DNA from: Rhynchopus euleeides
Taxonomy: Eukaryota; Euglenozoa; Diplonemea; Diplonemida; Diplonemidae
Direction: 5' to 3'
Assembly (NCBI GenBank): GCA_963210315.1
Contig: OY723309.1
Coordinates: 372,001-436,000, forward strand
Length of the DNA: 64,000 bases
Both the position numbers and the translations under genes were made by a program. This document shows positions 11,754 through 23,519 of this stretch, one piece after another. A model generated the notes under the pieces. It ran no database searches. It saw only the letters and a list, made by a program, of their open reading frames with translations, and had not been told where the DNA came from. Numbering within the stretch: position 1 is the first letter of the stretch; every line of letters begins with the position of its first letter.

Positions 11754-13041
11754 TGTATGGAGTGGGTGTGGTGTGTGGGGAGGGAGGGTTGTCTGTCAGG
11801 TTGCAGAGGGTGCAAGCGTGTCGCTGCAAACACGCTGCAGCGTCTCGGCGCAATGTGACGTGCAAGTCGTGGGGGTGTGTGAGGCGACACAGCGTTGAAC
11901 ATCGTGCAGCGGCGTTGTTCTGAGAAAGAGAGGGGGTGTGCTGGGGTGGGGGGAGGTCTGCAGGGTGTGGTCAAGGAAGCTCGGATCCTGGGGACTCAGC
12001 GTCGTCTTGTTCTGCGCAGAAGCAACCCGGGGGGCTGCTTCTGGGCCTTGGCCTTTGGGTTGGCTTTCAAGAAGGGAAGAAGAAAGGGCGAAAATGGTGT
12101 TGTACAAAGGGAAGCGTCACGACTGCCACAACACTCTGAAGGGAGATGTGCGCGAGCACGTCTCGCCCTCGGTTGGGGTTGGTCTCAGCGATAGTTGGCT
12201 CCACACGCCGTACCGTTGCCAGACTCGAGTAGAGTGGGGCCACGGAGCGTGGGCGTGTGTGGTTGGAGAGTATCATGGCAGACGGACCCTTCAGTAACTG
12301 TTGAGTGTGCCTCAAAGAAGCACCAGTTCAGTTCGAACCGTTCCTTCTGTACTTTGTTCGTCTCGCGTACAGAGAGGATGCACACAAACCCGTGAGTGGC
12401 AATTCTCAGCCCGCTGAAGGATGGGCATGTTGGATTGCCGGCTGTGTCGCTGCGGCACTTCTGCTCACAGGGATGTGCAAAACTAAACAAGTGTCGGATG
12501 ATCTCCGTGAGCTTGTCCCGCAAAAAGGAACACCCCGAACTGGTTTCGTGTTGGGGGACACTCGTGGAGAAATCAACCGAAAATCAACAAAGGTTTTCGC
12601 TCATCGAAGGGGTGGGTGGAGTGGAGGGGATTGGGAACGAACCGTGCACGCTGGCCTGATCAAATGTGGAACGGGCTGTGCTGACGTACAACTGGTTCGG
12701 CTACAAACTCACAAACAGTGTGATGCCCGCGTTTCTGACAACGGCAGGTTCTTGTTTGTTTGTGCGTATGTGTGTAAGTAACTGAGCTGTGGATTGTCAC
12801 AACTGTGGGTTGCGGAAAGAGAGATGGATGGAGCAGAGGGATTCGGGAGTATTCTCATTGTACATTCTTCGAGCAGTTGCAGCAGAATTGGCGAGGCTTC
12901 ACGCCGCACTCGCACAAGTCTGGAGCATCCAAGACAGCGAACACGAGCTGTCGGGCATCAGAGGCTTGCCGGAAGGCGCACACCTGACACCCCACAACTC
13001 GTGTGGCCCTTCTTGGAGGTGGGAGATCTGTAAGCCTGAGC

Positions 13042-13890
13042 TTACGGGATCATCATCAGCTCCTGGGAGGGGCACGTGCCGCAGCTGTAGGGCACGAGCG
13101 GGCCCTGGGGGTGGGGCTTCGGGGGGCACAGCGAGCTGATGCAGTTCGTCGTGGCAGGGTCCACCATGCAGTCGGCCACACCAGGCAGGATGCACTCGAT
13201 CTGGTCGAACGACGGGCAGTTGTGTGCAGCGCGGTCGACAGACGTCCACATGTGGCGCACCGTGGCGGGCAGCACGAACGTGTCCTCCTCTCCACGCGCG
13301 ACGTGGCGGACGAACGCCTTCGTTGCGTGCACCTGCCCGCCGGGAATCTGCCTGAAGGAAGGCGCGCAGTGCGAGATCTCGTATCCGAGCGGCAGCAGCT
13401 GGGAGGCAAGCACCCCGAGGTCGCTCTCAGGCTTGCAGTTGGTGTTGCAGTCGTACACAAACACGTAGAAGCGGCACCCGGGCACACTCGCACTGCCGGG
13501 GCACACGACACGCACCGTCGTCTGTGCGGGGAGCGAGTGCTCCGACGTCCACATCGGCAGGCCCTCCATGAAGTCGGGCACGTGCACCAGCTGCGACCCC
13601 AGCAGCGACAGCCACAGCGGCTCGTCAGCGTACATGAACCCAAGCGACCCCGAGTTGCGCTGGGTCATCTGCCCGCCCAGGCTGGAGTAGGTGGTGTCCC
13701 CAATGCACGGGGATCCTGAGCCGACAGCGCTGGGGCACAGATTCCGAGGCGGGATGCATGTCTCGGCGGCAGGGCCTGCGCACGACGACTCGTCGGGGCT
13801 CAGGGTGAAGCCAGGCAGCCCACACGCGCAGTTCTTCGGAGCCTGCCCACCCAGCGTGAGCACCGCCATCGCAGCCAGCACCGTCGCCAT
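13042..13890 (-). CDS. Secreted cysteine-rich protein A, array copy 4
   Basis: The protein is identical to that at 196-1044. Fourth unit of the array. Confidence 0.8.
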   Translation of the reverse strand: MATVLAAMAVLTLGGQAPKNCACGLPGFTLSPDESSCAGPAAETCIPPRNLCPSAVGSGSPCIGDTTYSSLGGQMTQRNSGSLGFMYADEPLWLSLLGSQLVHVPDFMEGLPMWTSEHSLPAQTTVRVVCPGSASVPGCRFYVFVYDCNTNCKPESDLGVLASQLLPLGYEISHCAPSFRQIPGGQVHATKAFVRHVARGEEDTFVLPATVRHMWTSVDRAAHNCPSFDQIECILPGVADCMVDPATTNCISSLCPPKPHPQGPLVPYSCGTCPSQELMMIP

Positions 13891-15201
13891 TGTGTTGTGT
13901 TGTTGTGCTAGATATCACTACCTGCAGAGGGTGTGGCGGAGCATCCCACCTCAAGACAAACCCTCCCGCCCCTGGAACACTGGCCGCACTTCGCAGAGCA
14001 CAACAGCCCTGCAGCACCGGCAGCAGAGAACGGCAGCAAAACGCAGCATCGCTGTTCAGGGTGTCGCTGCAAACACGCCGCAGCGTCCCGAGACACATCA
14101 CAAGCAGGGGGGTGGGGGCAACTGCAATGCCATCGCCCCGTCTGTCGAAACAGTTGACCCTCACTCCCCAACACAGGGGCGGACAGAAGGTTCTGGAACA
14201 ACAGAATACTCTCAGGCGTCGTATCAAAGTGGGAGTGTCTCACACATCACTCTTAAACCTTTTACGGTCAAGGATTAAGCCACTACCCGCCCCACCAGAT
14301 TGCAGCCGTCTCTCATTGGAGAAGCTTGACTCCGAGGACACAAGAAAAGAAAGGAGAAAATAATTGTAACTGAGAGACAGGTGCCCCTGTCCTCTGGCAC
14401 GGACTGCAAAGGGTTTGTGCGCGCCTGCGGCCCACAACCCTGCTGTGCCGCCCAGACAGGTGGGCCTGGAAGCTGCAGCAGGCACGGCCTCTCTGCGAGG
14501 AGGAACACCAGCTCCTCCGTCCCAAGGAAAGGCGTCCGCCTGCTGCATCCGCACAGGCACCACGGCATACGGAAGGTCGCACCTTGGATATAACAGATGG
14601 GGTTGGGGTGGTTCAACACGTGGCCCTGCCTGCTGCCGAGCTGCTGCTGTGGGGCACTGTTGTTTGTTCCCACACAACGCGTGCACCCTGCGGCGCATCG
14701 GGGGCTCGGGAGAGGGGCACAGCCGTTGCGGTGGCAGGGCCAGGCGGCGCCACCACAGACACGGCTGGGTCCCCCTCCCGCACCCGCACCCTGACCAACT
14801 GCAGCCCGGCGCAGGAGAATCCCGTGGTGGCGGGGGGAGGGAACAGCAAGATGACGAACGAAAGATCTGTACTTTGTTTCGCGACAAGATAAAAGCGGAT
14901 GGGGGCGAGGGGGACACAGGTCGGGATGGGTGTGGTGCCAACGGCACAGCCTATTTCTCGAGGTCGAGGCGGCACCTGCACGCTGCAGCTATATTGTTGC
15001 CAGAAGGCAGGTGATCATGAGCATGTGGCTCAGGATTCTAGGAATGATTGCCAGCCTTGACAATGCAGGGGGGCCAATACCTGTCAAAGTGCAGCTGTGC
15101 GTTGGTCGTGTGTGTGTTGCATAGCGTGGTTCACATCTTTCAGTGAATAAAAGACGGAAAGAAAGGAGGGATCAGCACACCACTCCTAGGGGACGTGATG
15201 A

Positions 15202-16035
15202 TTACATCAGCGGGAAGTCGTCGGTCACGCACGTCGAGCACGACGGGGGCTGGGGGCCAGTGGAGACAACCTTGCAGTAGTCCGGAACGCACTCACCGTT
15301 GTCAATACGGCACACGTCGTCAGCCTCCAAGCCAGGCATCAGGCACTGGGCAAGGGAGCGGTCGGCGCAACGCGTGCCCGTCTGGGGCACAACCGCGAAG
15401 GCAGCGAAGTGCAGGGGCGAGTTCAGGGTGAAGCTGAGCTCACTGTCCGCCGTCGTGAAGGTCTTGCGCAGGGCCACCATCTTGTGGGTCGACGCACCAG
15501 GCTTGGTGAACTGCATGCCGCACTTCGACACCTGCCACCCGTCAACCTGCAGGTCACCCAGAAGCCCGCCGTGCTGTGCCGCACACGGGTAGCAGCTGTA
15601 CAGGAACACGAAGGCGTCGCAGTGCTCGTACTGGTGGCCTGCAGGGCAGTTGAACTTCACCGTCGTCATGGCAGGGATCGTCACTGTGGGCACCGTGATG
15701 GGCACCTGGTCGAAGAAGGGGCGCACGCTGGTGAAGGACGCATCGGGGAACTCAGTCCATGCAGGTGCGCCGTCGCGCAGGAACACCTGGTTCGCCGGAA
15801 CACCTGGGGAGACAGTCGGCAGCACCGGTGCGAGCACCGCACAGGGCAGCGGGGGTGCGCCGGGGTTCGTGCTGCACAGGTTGCAGATGGGCGACCCGGG
15901 CAGGCCGCACGTGTCGTCGACCAGAGAGGGTATGCCCAGCGGGCAGCACTGGCCGCACTTCGCAGAGCACGTCAGCCCTGCAGCACCGGCAGCAGACACG
16001 AGCGCCAGAACGGCAGCAAAACGCAGCATCGCCAT
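15202..16035 (-). CDS. Secreted cysteine-rich protein B, array copy 4
   Basis: The protein is identical to that at 2356-3189. Fourth unit, and the last intact B of the array. Confidence 0.82.
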   Translation of the reverse strand: MAMLRFAAVLALVSAAGAAGLTCSAKCGQCCPLGIPSLVDDTCGLPGSPICNLCSTNPGAPPLPCAVLAPVLPTVSPGVPANQVFLRDGAPAWTEFPDASFTSVRPFFDQVPITVPTVTIPAMTTVKFNCPAGHQYEHCDAFVFLYSCYPCAAQHGGLLGDLQVDGWQVSKCGMQFTKPGASTHKMVALRKTFTTADSELSFTLNSPLHFAAFAVVPQTGTRCADRSLAQCLMPGLEADDVCRIDNGECVPDYCKVVSTGPQPPSCSTCVTDDFPLM

Positions 16036-17323
16036 TGTATGGAGTGGGTGTGGTGTGTGGGGAGGGAGGGTTGTCTGTCAGGTTGCAGAGGGTGCAAGCG
16101 TGTCGCTGCAAACACGCTGCAGCGTCTCGGCGCAATGTGACGTGCAAGTCGTGGGGGTGTGTGAGGCGACACAGCGTTGAACATCGTGCAGCGGCGTTGT
16201 TCTGAGAAAGAGAGGGGGTGTGCTGGGGTGGGGGGAGGTCTGCAGGGTGTGGTCAAGGAAGCTCGGATCCTGGGGACTCAGCGTCGTCTTGTTCTGCGCA
16301 GAAGCAACCCGGGGGGCTGCTTCTGGGCCTTGGCCTTTGGGTTGGCTTTCAAGAAGGGAAGAAGAAAGGGCGAAAATGGTGTTGTACAAAGGGAAGCGTC
16401 ACGACTGCCACAACACTCTGAAGGGAGATGTGCGCGAGCACGTCTCGCCCTCGGTTGGGGTTGGTCTCAGCGATAGTTGGCTCCACACGCCGTACCGTTG
16501 CCAGACTCGAGTAGAGTGGGGCCACGGAGCGTGGGCGTGTGTGGTTGGAGAGTATCATGGCAGACGGACCCTTCAGTAACTGTTGAGTGTGCCTCAAAGA
16601 AGCACCAGTTCAGTTCGAACCGTTCCTTCTGTACTTTGTTCGTCTCGCGTACAGAGAGGATGCACACAAACCCGTGAGTGGCAATTCTCAGCCCGCTGAA
16701 GGATGGGCATGTTGGATTGCCGGCTGTGTCGCTGCGGCACTTCTGCTCACAGGGATGTGCAAAACTAAACAAGTGTCGGATGATCTCCGTGAGCTTGTCC
16801 CGCAAAAAGGAACACCCCGAACTGGTTTCGTGTTGGGGGACACTCGTGGAGAAATCAACCGAAAATCAACAAAGGTTTTCGCTCATCGAAGGGGTGGGTG
16901 GAGTGGAGGGGATTGGGAACGAACCGTGCACGCTGGCCTGATCAAATGTGGAACGGGCTGTGCTGACGTACAACTGGTTCGGCTACAAACTCACAAACAG
17001 TGTGATGCCCGCGTTTCTGACAACGGCAGGTTCTTGTTTGTTTGTGCGTATGTGTGTAAGTAACTGAGCTGTGGATTGTCACAACTGTGGGTTGCGGAAA
17101 GAGAGATGGATGGAGCAGAGGGATTCGGGAGTATTCTCATTGTACATTCTTCGAGCAGTTGCAGCAGAATTGGCGAGGCTTCACGCCGCACTCGCACAAG
17201 TCTGGAGCATCCAAGACAGCGAACACGAGCTGTCGGGCATCAGAGGCTTGCCGGAAGGCGCACACCTGACACCCCACAACTCGTGTGGCCCTTCTTGGAG
17301 GTGGGAGATCTGTAAGCCTGAGC

Positions 17324-18172
17324 TTACGGGATCATCATCAGCTCCTGGGAGGGGCACGTGCCGCAGCTGTAGGGCACGAGCGGGCCCTGGGGGTGGGGCT
17401 TCGGGGGGCACAGCGAGCTGATGCAGTTCGTCGTGGCAGGGTCCACCATGCAGTCGGCCACACCAGGCAGGATGCACTCGATCTGGTCGAACGACGGGCA
17501 GTTGTGTGCAGCGCGGTCGACAGACGTCCACATGTGGCGCACCGTGGCGGGCAGCACGAACGTGTCCTCCTCTCCACGCGCGACGTGGCGGACGAACGCC
17601 TTCGTTGCGTGCACCTGCCCGCCGGGAATCTGCCTGAAGGAAGGCGCGCAGTGCGAGATCTCGTATCCGAGCGGCAGCAGCTGGGAGGCAAGCACCCCGA
17701 GGTCGCTCTCAGGCTTGCAGTTGGTGTTGCAGTCGTACACAAACACGTAGAAGCGGCACCCGGGCACACTCGCACTGCCGGGGCACACGACACGCACCGT
17801 CGTCTGTGCGGGGAGCGAGTGCTCCGACGTCCACATCGGCAGGCCCTCCATGAAGTCGGGCACGTGCACCAGCTGCGACCCCAGCAGCGACAGCCACAGC
17901 GGCTCGTCAGCGTACATGAACCCAAGCGACCCCGAGTTGCGCTGGGTCATCTGCCCGCCCAGGCTGGAGTAGGTGGTGTCCCCAATGCACGGGGATCCTG
18001 AGCCGACAGCGCTGGGGCACAGATTCCGAGGCGGGATGCATGTCTCGGCGGCAGGGCCTGCGCACGACGACTCGTCGGGGCTCAGGGTGAAGCCAGGCAG
18101 CCCACACGCGCAGTTCTTCGGAGCCTGCCCACCCAGCGTGAGCACCGCCATCGCAGCCAGCACCGTCGCCAT
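17324..18172 (-). CDS. Secreted cysteine-rich protein A, array copy 5
   Basis: The protein is identical to that at 196-1044. It lies in the last, incomplete unit, about 580 bp inside the point where identity stops, so it is still homogenised while the B copy beyond it is not. Confidence 0.8.
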   Translation of the reverse strand: MATVLAAMAVLTLGGQAPKNCACGLPGFTLSPDESSCAGPAAETCIPPRNLCPSAVGSGSPCIGDTTYSSLGGQMTQRNSGSLGFMYADEPLWLSLLGSQLVHVPDFMEGLPMWTSEHSLPAQTTVRVVCPGSASVPGCRFYVFVYDCNTNCKPESDLGVLASQLLPLGYEISHCAPSFRQIPGGQVHATKAFVRHVARGEEDTFVLPATVRHMWTSVDRAAHNCPSFDQIECILPGVADCMVDPATTNCISSLCPPKPHPQGPLVPYSCGTCPSQELMMIP

Positions 18173-18751
18173 TGTGTTGTGTTGTTGTGCTAGATATCAC
18201 TACCTGCAGAGGGTGTGGCGGAGCATCCCACCTCAAGACAAACCCTCCCGCCCCTGGAACACTGGCCGCACTTCGCAGAGCACAACAGCCCTGCAGCACC
18301 GGCAGCAGAGAACGGCAGCAAAACGCAGCATCGCTGTTCAGGGTGTCGCTGCAAACACGCCGCAGCGTCCCGAGACACATCACAAGCAGGGGGGTGGGGG
18401 CAACTGCAATGCCATCGCCCCGTCTGTCGAAACAGTTGACCCTCACTCCCCAACACAGGGGCGGACAGAAGGTTCTGGAACAACAGAATACTCTCAGGCG
18501 TCGTATCAAAGTGGGAGTGTCTCACACATCACTCTTAAACCTTTTACGGTCAAGGATTAAGCCACTACCCGCCCCACCAGATTGCAGCCGTCTCTCATTG
18601 GAGAAGCTTGACTCCGAGGACACAAGAAAAGAAAGGAGAAAATAATTGTAACTGAGAGACAGGTGCCCCTGTCCTCTGGCACGGACTGCAAAGGGTTTGT
18701 GCGCGCCTGCGGCCCACAACCCTGCTGTGCCGCCCAGACAGGTGGGCCTGG

Positions 18752-20170
18752 CAGCTGCAGCACGCACGGCCTCTCTGCGAGGAGGAGGAACAGCTCCTCC
18801 GTCCCAAGGAAAGGCGTCCGCCTGCTGCATCCGCACAGGCACCACGGCATACGGAAGGTCGCACCTTGGATATAACAGATGGGGTTGGGGTGGTTCAACA
18901 CGTGGCCCTGCCTGCTGCCGAGCTGCTGCTGTGGGGCACTGTTGTTTGTTCCCACACAACGCGTGCACCCTGCGGCGCATCGGGGGCTCGGGAGACGGGC
19001 ACGGCCGTTGCGGTGGCAGGGCCAGGCGGCGCCACCACAGACACGGCTGGGTCCCCCTCCCGCACCCGCACCCTGACCAACTGCAGCCGGCGCAGGAGAA
19101 TCCCGTGGTGGCGGGGGGAGGGAACAGCAAGATGACGAACGAAAGATCTGCACTTTGTGTCGCGACAAGATAGCGGAGTGTAGATGTGTAGGGAGTGGCA
19201 CGTGTCGGCCTGTTGATCTGGCGCGGCACGGCCAACGGCTGTTTTCGCAGCATCAAGACGAAAAGAAATGGGCGCTCCGCCAGGCGTCGCGATCCTCAGG
19301 GCACGTGCTTCGACTACATCAGCGGGAAGTCGTCGGTCACGCACGTCGAGCACGGTGTCGGGAGGTGTGGGCCAGTGGAGACAACCTTGCAGTAGTCCGG
19401 AACGCACTCACCGTTGTCAATACGGCACACGTCGTCAGCCTCCGAGCCAGGCATCAGGCACTGGGCAAGGGAGCGGTCGGCGCAACGCGTGCCCGTCTGG
19501 GGCACGACCGCGAAGACAGCGAAGTGCAGGGCCGCGTTCAGGGTGAGGCTGAGCTCACTGTCCGCCGTCGTGAAGGTCTTGCGCAGGGCCACCATCTTGT
19601 GGGTCGACGCACCAGGCTTGGTGAACTGCATGCCGCACTTCGACACCTGCCACCCGTCAACCTGCAGGTCACCCAGAAGCCCGCCGTGCTGTGCCGCACA
19701 CGGGTAGCAGCTGTACAGGAACACGAAGGCGTCGCAGTGCTCGTACTGGTGGCCTGCAGGGCAGTTGAACTTCACCGTCGTCATGGCAGGGATCGTCACT
19801 GTGGGCACCGTGATGGGCACCTGGTCGAAGAAGGGGCGCACGCTGGTGAAGGACGCATCGGGGAACTCAGTCCATGCAGGTGCGCCGTCGCGCAGGAACA
19901 CCTGGTTCGCCGGAACACCTGGTTCGCCGGAACACCTGGGATTGCCACGGTCGGCAACACGGGTGCGAGCACCGCACAGGGCAGCGGGGGTGCGCCGGGG
20001 TTCGTGCTGCACAGGTTGCAGATGGGCGACCCGGGCAGGCCGCACGTGTCGTCGACCAGAGAGGGTATGCCCAGCGGGCAGCACTGGCCGCACTTCGCAG
20101 AGCACGTCAGCCCTGCAGCACCGGCAGCAGACACGAGCGCCAGAACGGCAGCAAAACGCAGCATCGCCAT
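18752..20170. repeat. Diverged terminal half-unit of the array
   Basis: From 18752 to about 19175 the sequence still aligns to the unit but with scattered substitutions and small indels. About 19178-19310 replaces roughly 300 bp of the unit with unrelated sequence. 19314-20170 is a mutated B copy. Upstream of this B copy the match ends about 20 bp past its start codon. It is probably the ancestral right edge of the array, outside the homogenised zone. Confidence 0.8.
19314..20170 (-). pseudogene. Frameshifted copy of gene B at the array edge
   Basis: The start ATG at 20168-20170 and signal peptide are intact, and the stop is at 19314-19316. A 17-bp tandem duplication (19902-19918 and 19919-19935) shifts the frame after about residue 85, so the N-terminal part and the rest lie in different frames. 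Two 3-bp indels and several substitutions also separate it from the array copies. The normal sequence upstream of B is missing, so it may also lack its promoter. A sequencing error is unlikely to create an exact 17-bp duplication, but reads should confirm it. Confidence 0.8.
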
Positions 20171-23100
20171 TGTATGGAGTGGGTGTGGGAGGGAGGGAGA
20201 CTGGCCAAAAGAATTGACGACCTGTGTTGCGTGCACGCGTGTTTGAGACAGTGTCTTGACAGTGCCTTGCGACCCGGTGGCAAGCTTGACTGTGGACGAC
20301 ATGACAGAACCAAGTGAGTGAATTGCGCTAGAAAAGCTTCTGTGTCAGCAACAGGGGGCAGGGGTCGCTGTCTAACACGCCAGAGCTGATGACGCGATGG
20401 TGCAACACTCCGATTCGGAAAGGCCCCGAAGGTCCCAGCCGCAGTGCAGAGACCCAGACACTCTGAAGGCACAACTCCTGCACCCTGATTGGGCCAACGT
20501 GCTGTCGCATGACCGAGAGCCATGTCGCGTTGTTTTGATTCGTGTTGGCGTCGCGCAGTTTACAACTCCATTTTGGTTGGTTTGTCCGGTCAAAAAGTTA
20601 TTCCACCGCACACTTCAGTGTTTTGCTTCGATCGACAACCAAAAGCCGACCCATGTCAATGTGTGCACAGTGTGCCCCTCGCTTGGTACGGCTAAACCAT
20701 TCTCAAACTTTTGAACGTTTCAAAATCGTCCTTCGAGTGTGGCGGTGTCACACATCCCCACACACCACCGAGGGCATGTGGCATACTGTCGTTAGAACAC
20801 GGTCCGCAACAAACGGTGCGTTAAATGGCCCTGCATCTGTCTGTGTGCTTGCAGACCCTTGATCAGTGCATGCAGAACCACAGTGGCATCACTGAGACAC
20901 TGAGGAATGTCAGAAAAGCTACATGGAGGGAACATGGGTGTGTGTGTGTGTGTGCGCTTCTCCCCCCCCAACCAGCAACCCCCAGACCCCACTCAGGCAC
21001 GGGTGCTGGAAGCGAGGAGGGTTTAGGCTGGGAAGCGCAGGGGAGTGAGGAAGACTAACGGTGAGTGGCAGGCGTGGGTTGACGGTTTACGTTTCCCCCC
21101 ACTTCACATGCCTGTGTGTGACTGAATGTTGCCAGTGGAGGCAGTATCAGAGTTCGTTCGACGTGCGTGTGTGTGTTGTGTGACGAAGTGGCGGTCGTCC
21201 AGACCCCACTCGCTGACTGCCACAAAACACTGCGCGTGTCAAACCCGCAATTCGTCTGCGTTAGGCGTTGTGTGGGTGCGGGCCGCCGATCAGGTTTTTT
21301 TTTGTGCGGCCTGTGTGGTTGTCTTCGTCGTTTGTCTTCTTCGACCGGACATCCCCTTCTTCTGGAGACACCGATCTACACCATGAACCTCGAGCTGATG
21401 CTGGAGCTTTCGGGAGCCTCTGCGAGTGGGTGGCCACGTTTTCTTTGGTGGACGCACCCAAAAGAAAATTAAGAAGCAGAAAAAACCCGAAAAGAGGTCG
21501 AGGCACCCGCTCCACTCCAGCACCATGGGGCTGAGGTTCACGGATCACACAGGTGAGGATCAGTCCTCTGTGAGGCGCTTATCCTGAAGACGTACCAGTT
21601 CCCCGGTCGGTCTCCAGAAACTCGGGCCGCGTCTGGCGCTGTATCGCCTCGGCGGGGCTGTCGTCCCTTACAGTCTTTTCTGTACGAGGTTTTCCACAGG
21701 CTGCACACCTGCCCCGCGGCTGTGTGGCAGTCTTCGCGGAGTGCAATGCGAAGGTCTGGCCTGACGTGGTGTGACTATTTAGACTCCAGGTGTCTCCACC
21801 CATCCTGGTCTGGGGAGCCTCGGTACCCAAGCAGTTTTCGGTCATGCCCTGGACCACGGCCGTGCTAGACTCCTGGTGCAGGCACCCGTCATGGTCCGGG
21901 GACGGCCCCCCCAGGCAGTTTAACGTCTTACCCAGGACTTCTTAGGTTAGACCAGAGGAAAACCTCCTAACACGGTGACCCCACCCACCTGTGCGGTGGA
22001 CAGACACTCGACCCCCATCCTGGGAAAGACCTGGCAAACAAGCCTGAACGTGGGGGTGATTTGGACACACGTGGCACAATGCAGAAAACTGAAGACCCCT
22101 TTGGCCATCCGAGAGGTGGGTTAACACCTACTGAGAAAGGAAGAGGGAGAAACATGGCACACAGAAGCCTGGATTGCGCGGCACGTGGCTTTCGGTGCGT
22201 TGCTTCAAAAGCTCTGCACGGCTTCTCCACGCCGACAGCCAAGATTCTGATGCGTAATCTAGGATGTTGAGGGCACAGGCAGGGATATACGCAACTGCAC
22301 CCCACACACAAGGGGATACGAACAGACTAGAATCACAACACCTGTTCAGGAGCAACCCCGCTCTCAGCCTGTACTGTGCTTGCTTTTGACGCGTTAACGC
22401 TTCGACACACCCGCGATGAAGTGTATCGAGCACGTTTTTGGCTACTCGCTGCGCTTGCGGGTGATGCGATCTTCTGCCCACACGAGTGTGTGAAAAGAGA
22501 GAGAAAAAACATAACAGGCAGGGAGACGTGGGGTGGGGGTGGGGGGTGCTGAAACAAACCCACTTCACTTGGGGGGCGGGGGTCTGCGGGCCAATGAACT
22601 GTGCAATCCAAGGCACCTGCGTTGAAAGGTCTGCATACGATCTCCATCGTACGACACCCCACAAACACGTTTTCGATTTCTGCATGGCGTAGGCCAGACT
22701 CCGATGCTACGTCTACCTCCACTGCGTGGGGGGGGAGGGGGGGGCACACACGACCTCACCCCCCTGTGGCTGTGCACTGTCAAACCCAGGGGGGGTATTT
22801 GTGCGATTCGTTCGTGAGGGGAGAGGGGAGGGGGGGTGTAGGGCGGTTATCTGAAAACGTTCAGCCTTCGGACCCACAGGAGGTGTGTGGCTGGGGAGAG
22901 GGGGTGGCAAGTGGGAGTGGGAGTGGGGGGTGGGATAAAAGGAAGCGGCAGAGAAAAGTGTCGCTCAAACGAGCCTTTCTGTTCGTTTCTCGACGAATGT
23001 GGTTTCTACACCTGGATACGTTGACGCTTCCGCACACACACAACAAATGAACCATTTTTTTTCCTGATGAAGGGTGGGTGGTGTATCGAGCACAGACGGT

Positions 23101-23519
23101 ACACTGGCTGATGACACTTCCCGCTCGAATGTTGCGTGTTGTGTAATGAAGAAAAGTGCGAATGGGGAGGCACCCCCTGCCGACATACTTCGCTCAACTC
23201 TCTGTCTCTGTCTGGAGCGGTGTGGGGGCTGCAAACATTCAGCGAAAAAGACACTGTGACGGAGGTTTCCCTCCCCCAGTGGCTACGGAACTAACAAAAA
23301 TAAATGCGCCTTGTTGTGTGGTCTCGATAACCACTGGAGATGCGCGCCGGATTCGTTGTTTGAATCATTTCGGCGCATGCTTCGGACATCAGGGGGTTTG
23401 TTGGAAAGAGAAGGGGAAGTGATGTATCGATTGCGCGTACCAGGAGTTGGGGGAGGGCACGGCGCTGGATGGAGTGACAAGCCGTCGCAGTGCGGCACGG
23501 CATGGTGTTCGTGGTGGGA
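20171..23519. other. Intergenic region, no gene recognised
   Basis: The frames are short, mutually overlapping or low-complexity. It contains TG runs near 20940, poly-G/C tracts near 22730-22760, and a segment at about 21555-21690 that resembles 33370-33500. No tRNA, rRNA or transposon protein was seen. Confidence 0.5.

Larger units (their letters stand above)
1..18751. repeat. Tandem array of a 4282-bp unit, 4 full copies plus 1623 bp of a fifth
   Basis: Units begin at 1, 4283, 8565, 12847 and 17129. Open frames in all six frames recur with the same peptide sequence at exact 4282-bp steps, so the copies appear identical, spacers included. The first clear mismatch against the unit is at 18752. 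Each unit holds gene A, a dead 5' piece of gene B upstream of A, a spacer, gene B and another spacer, both genes reading leftward. The array is cut by the left edge, so the true copy number is unknown. Perfect identity means very recent amplification, active homogenisation, or assembly duplication of one read-supported unit. Confidence 0.95.
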
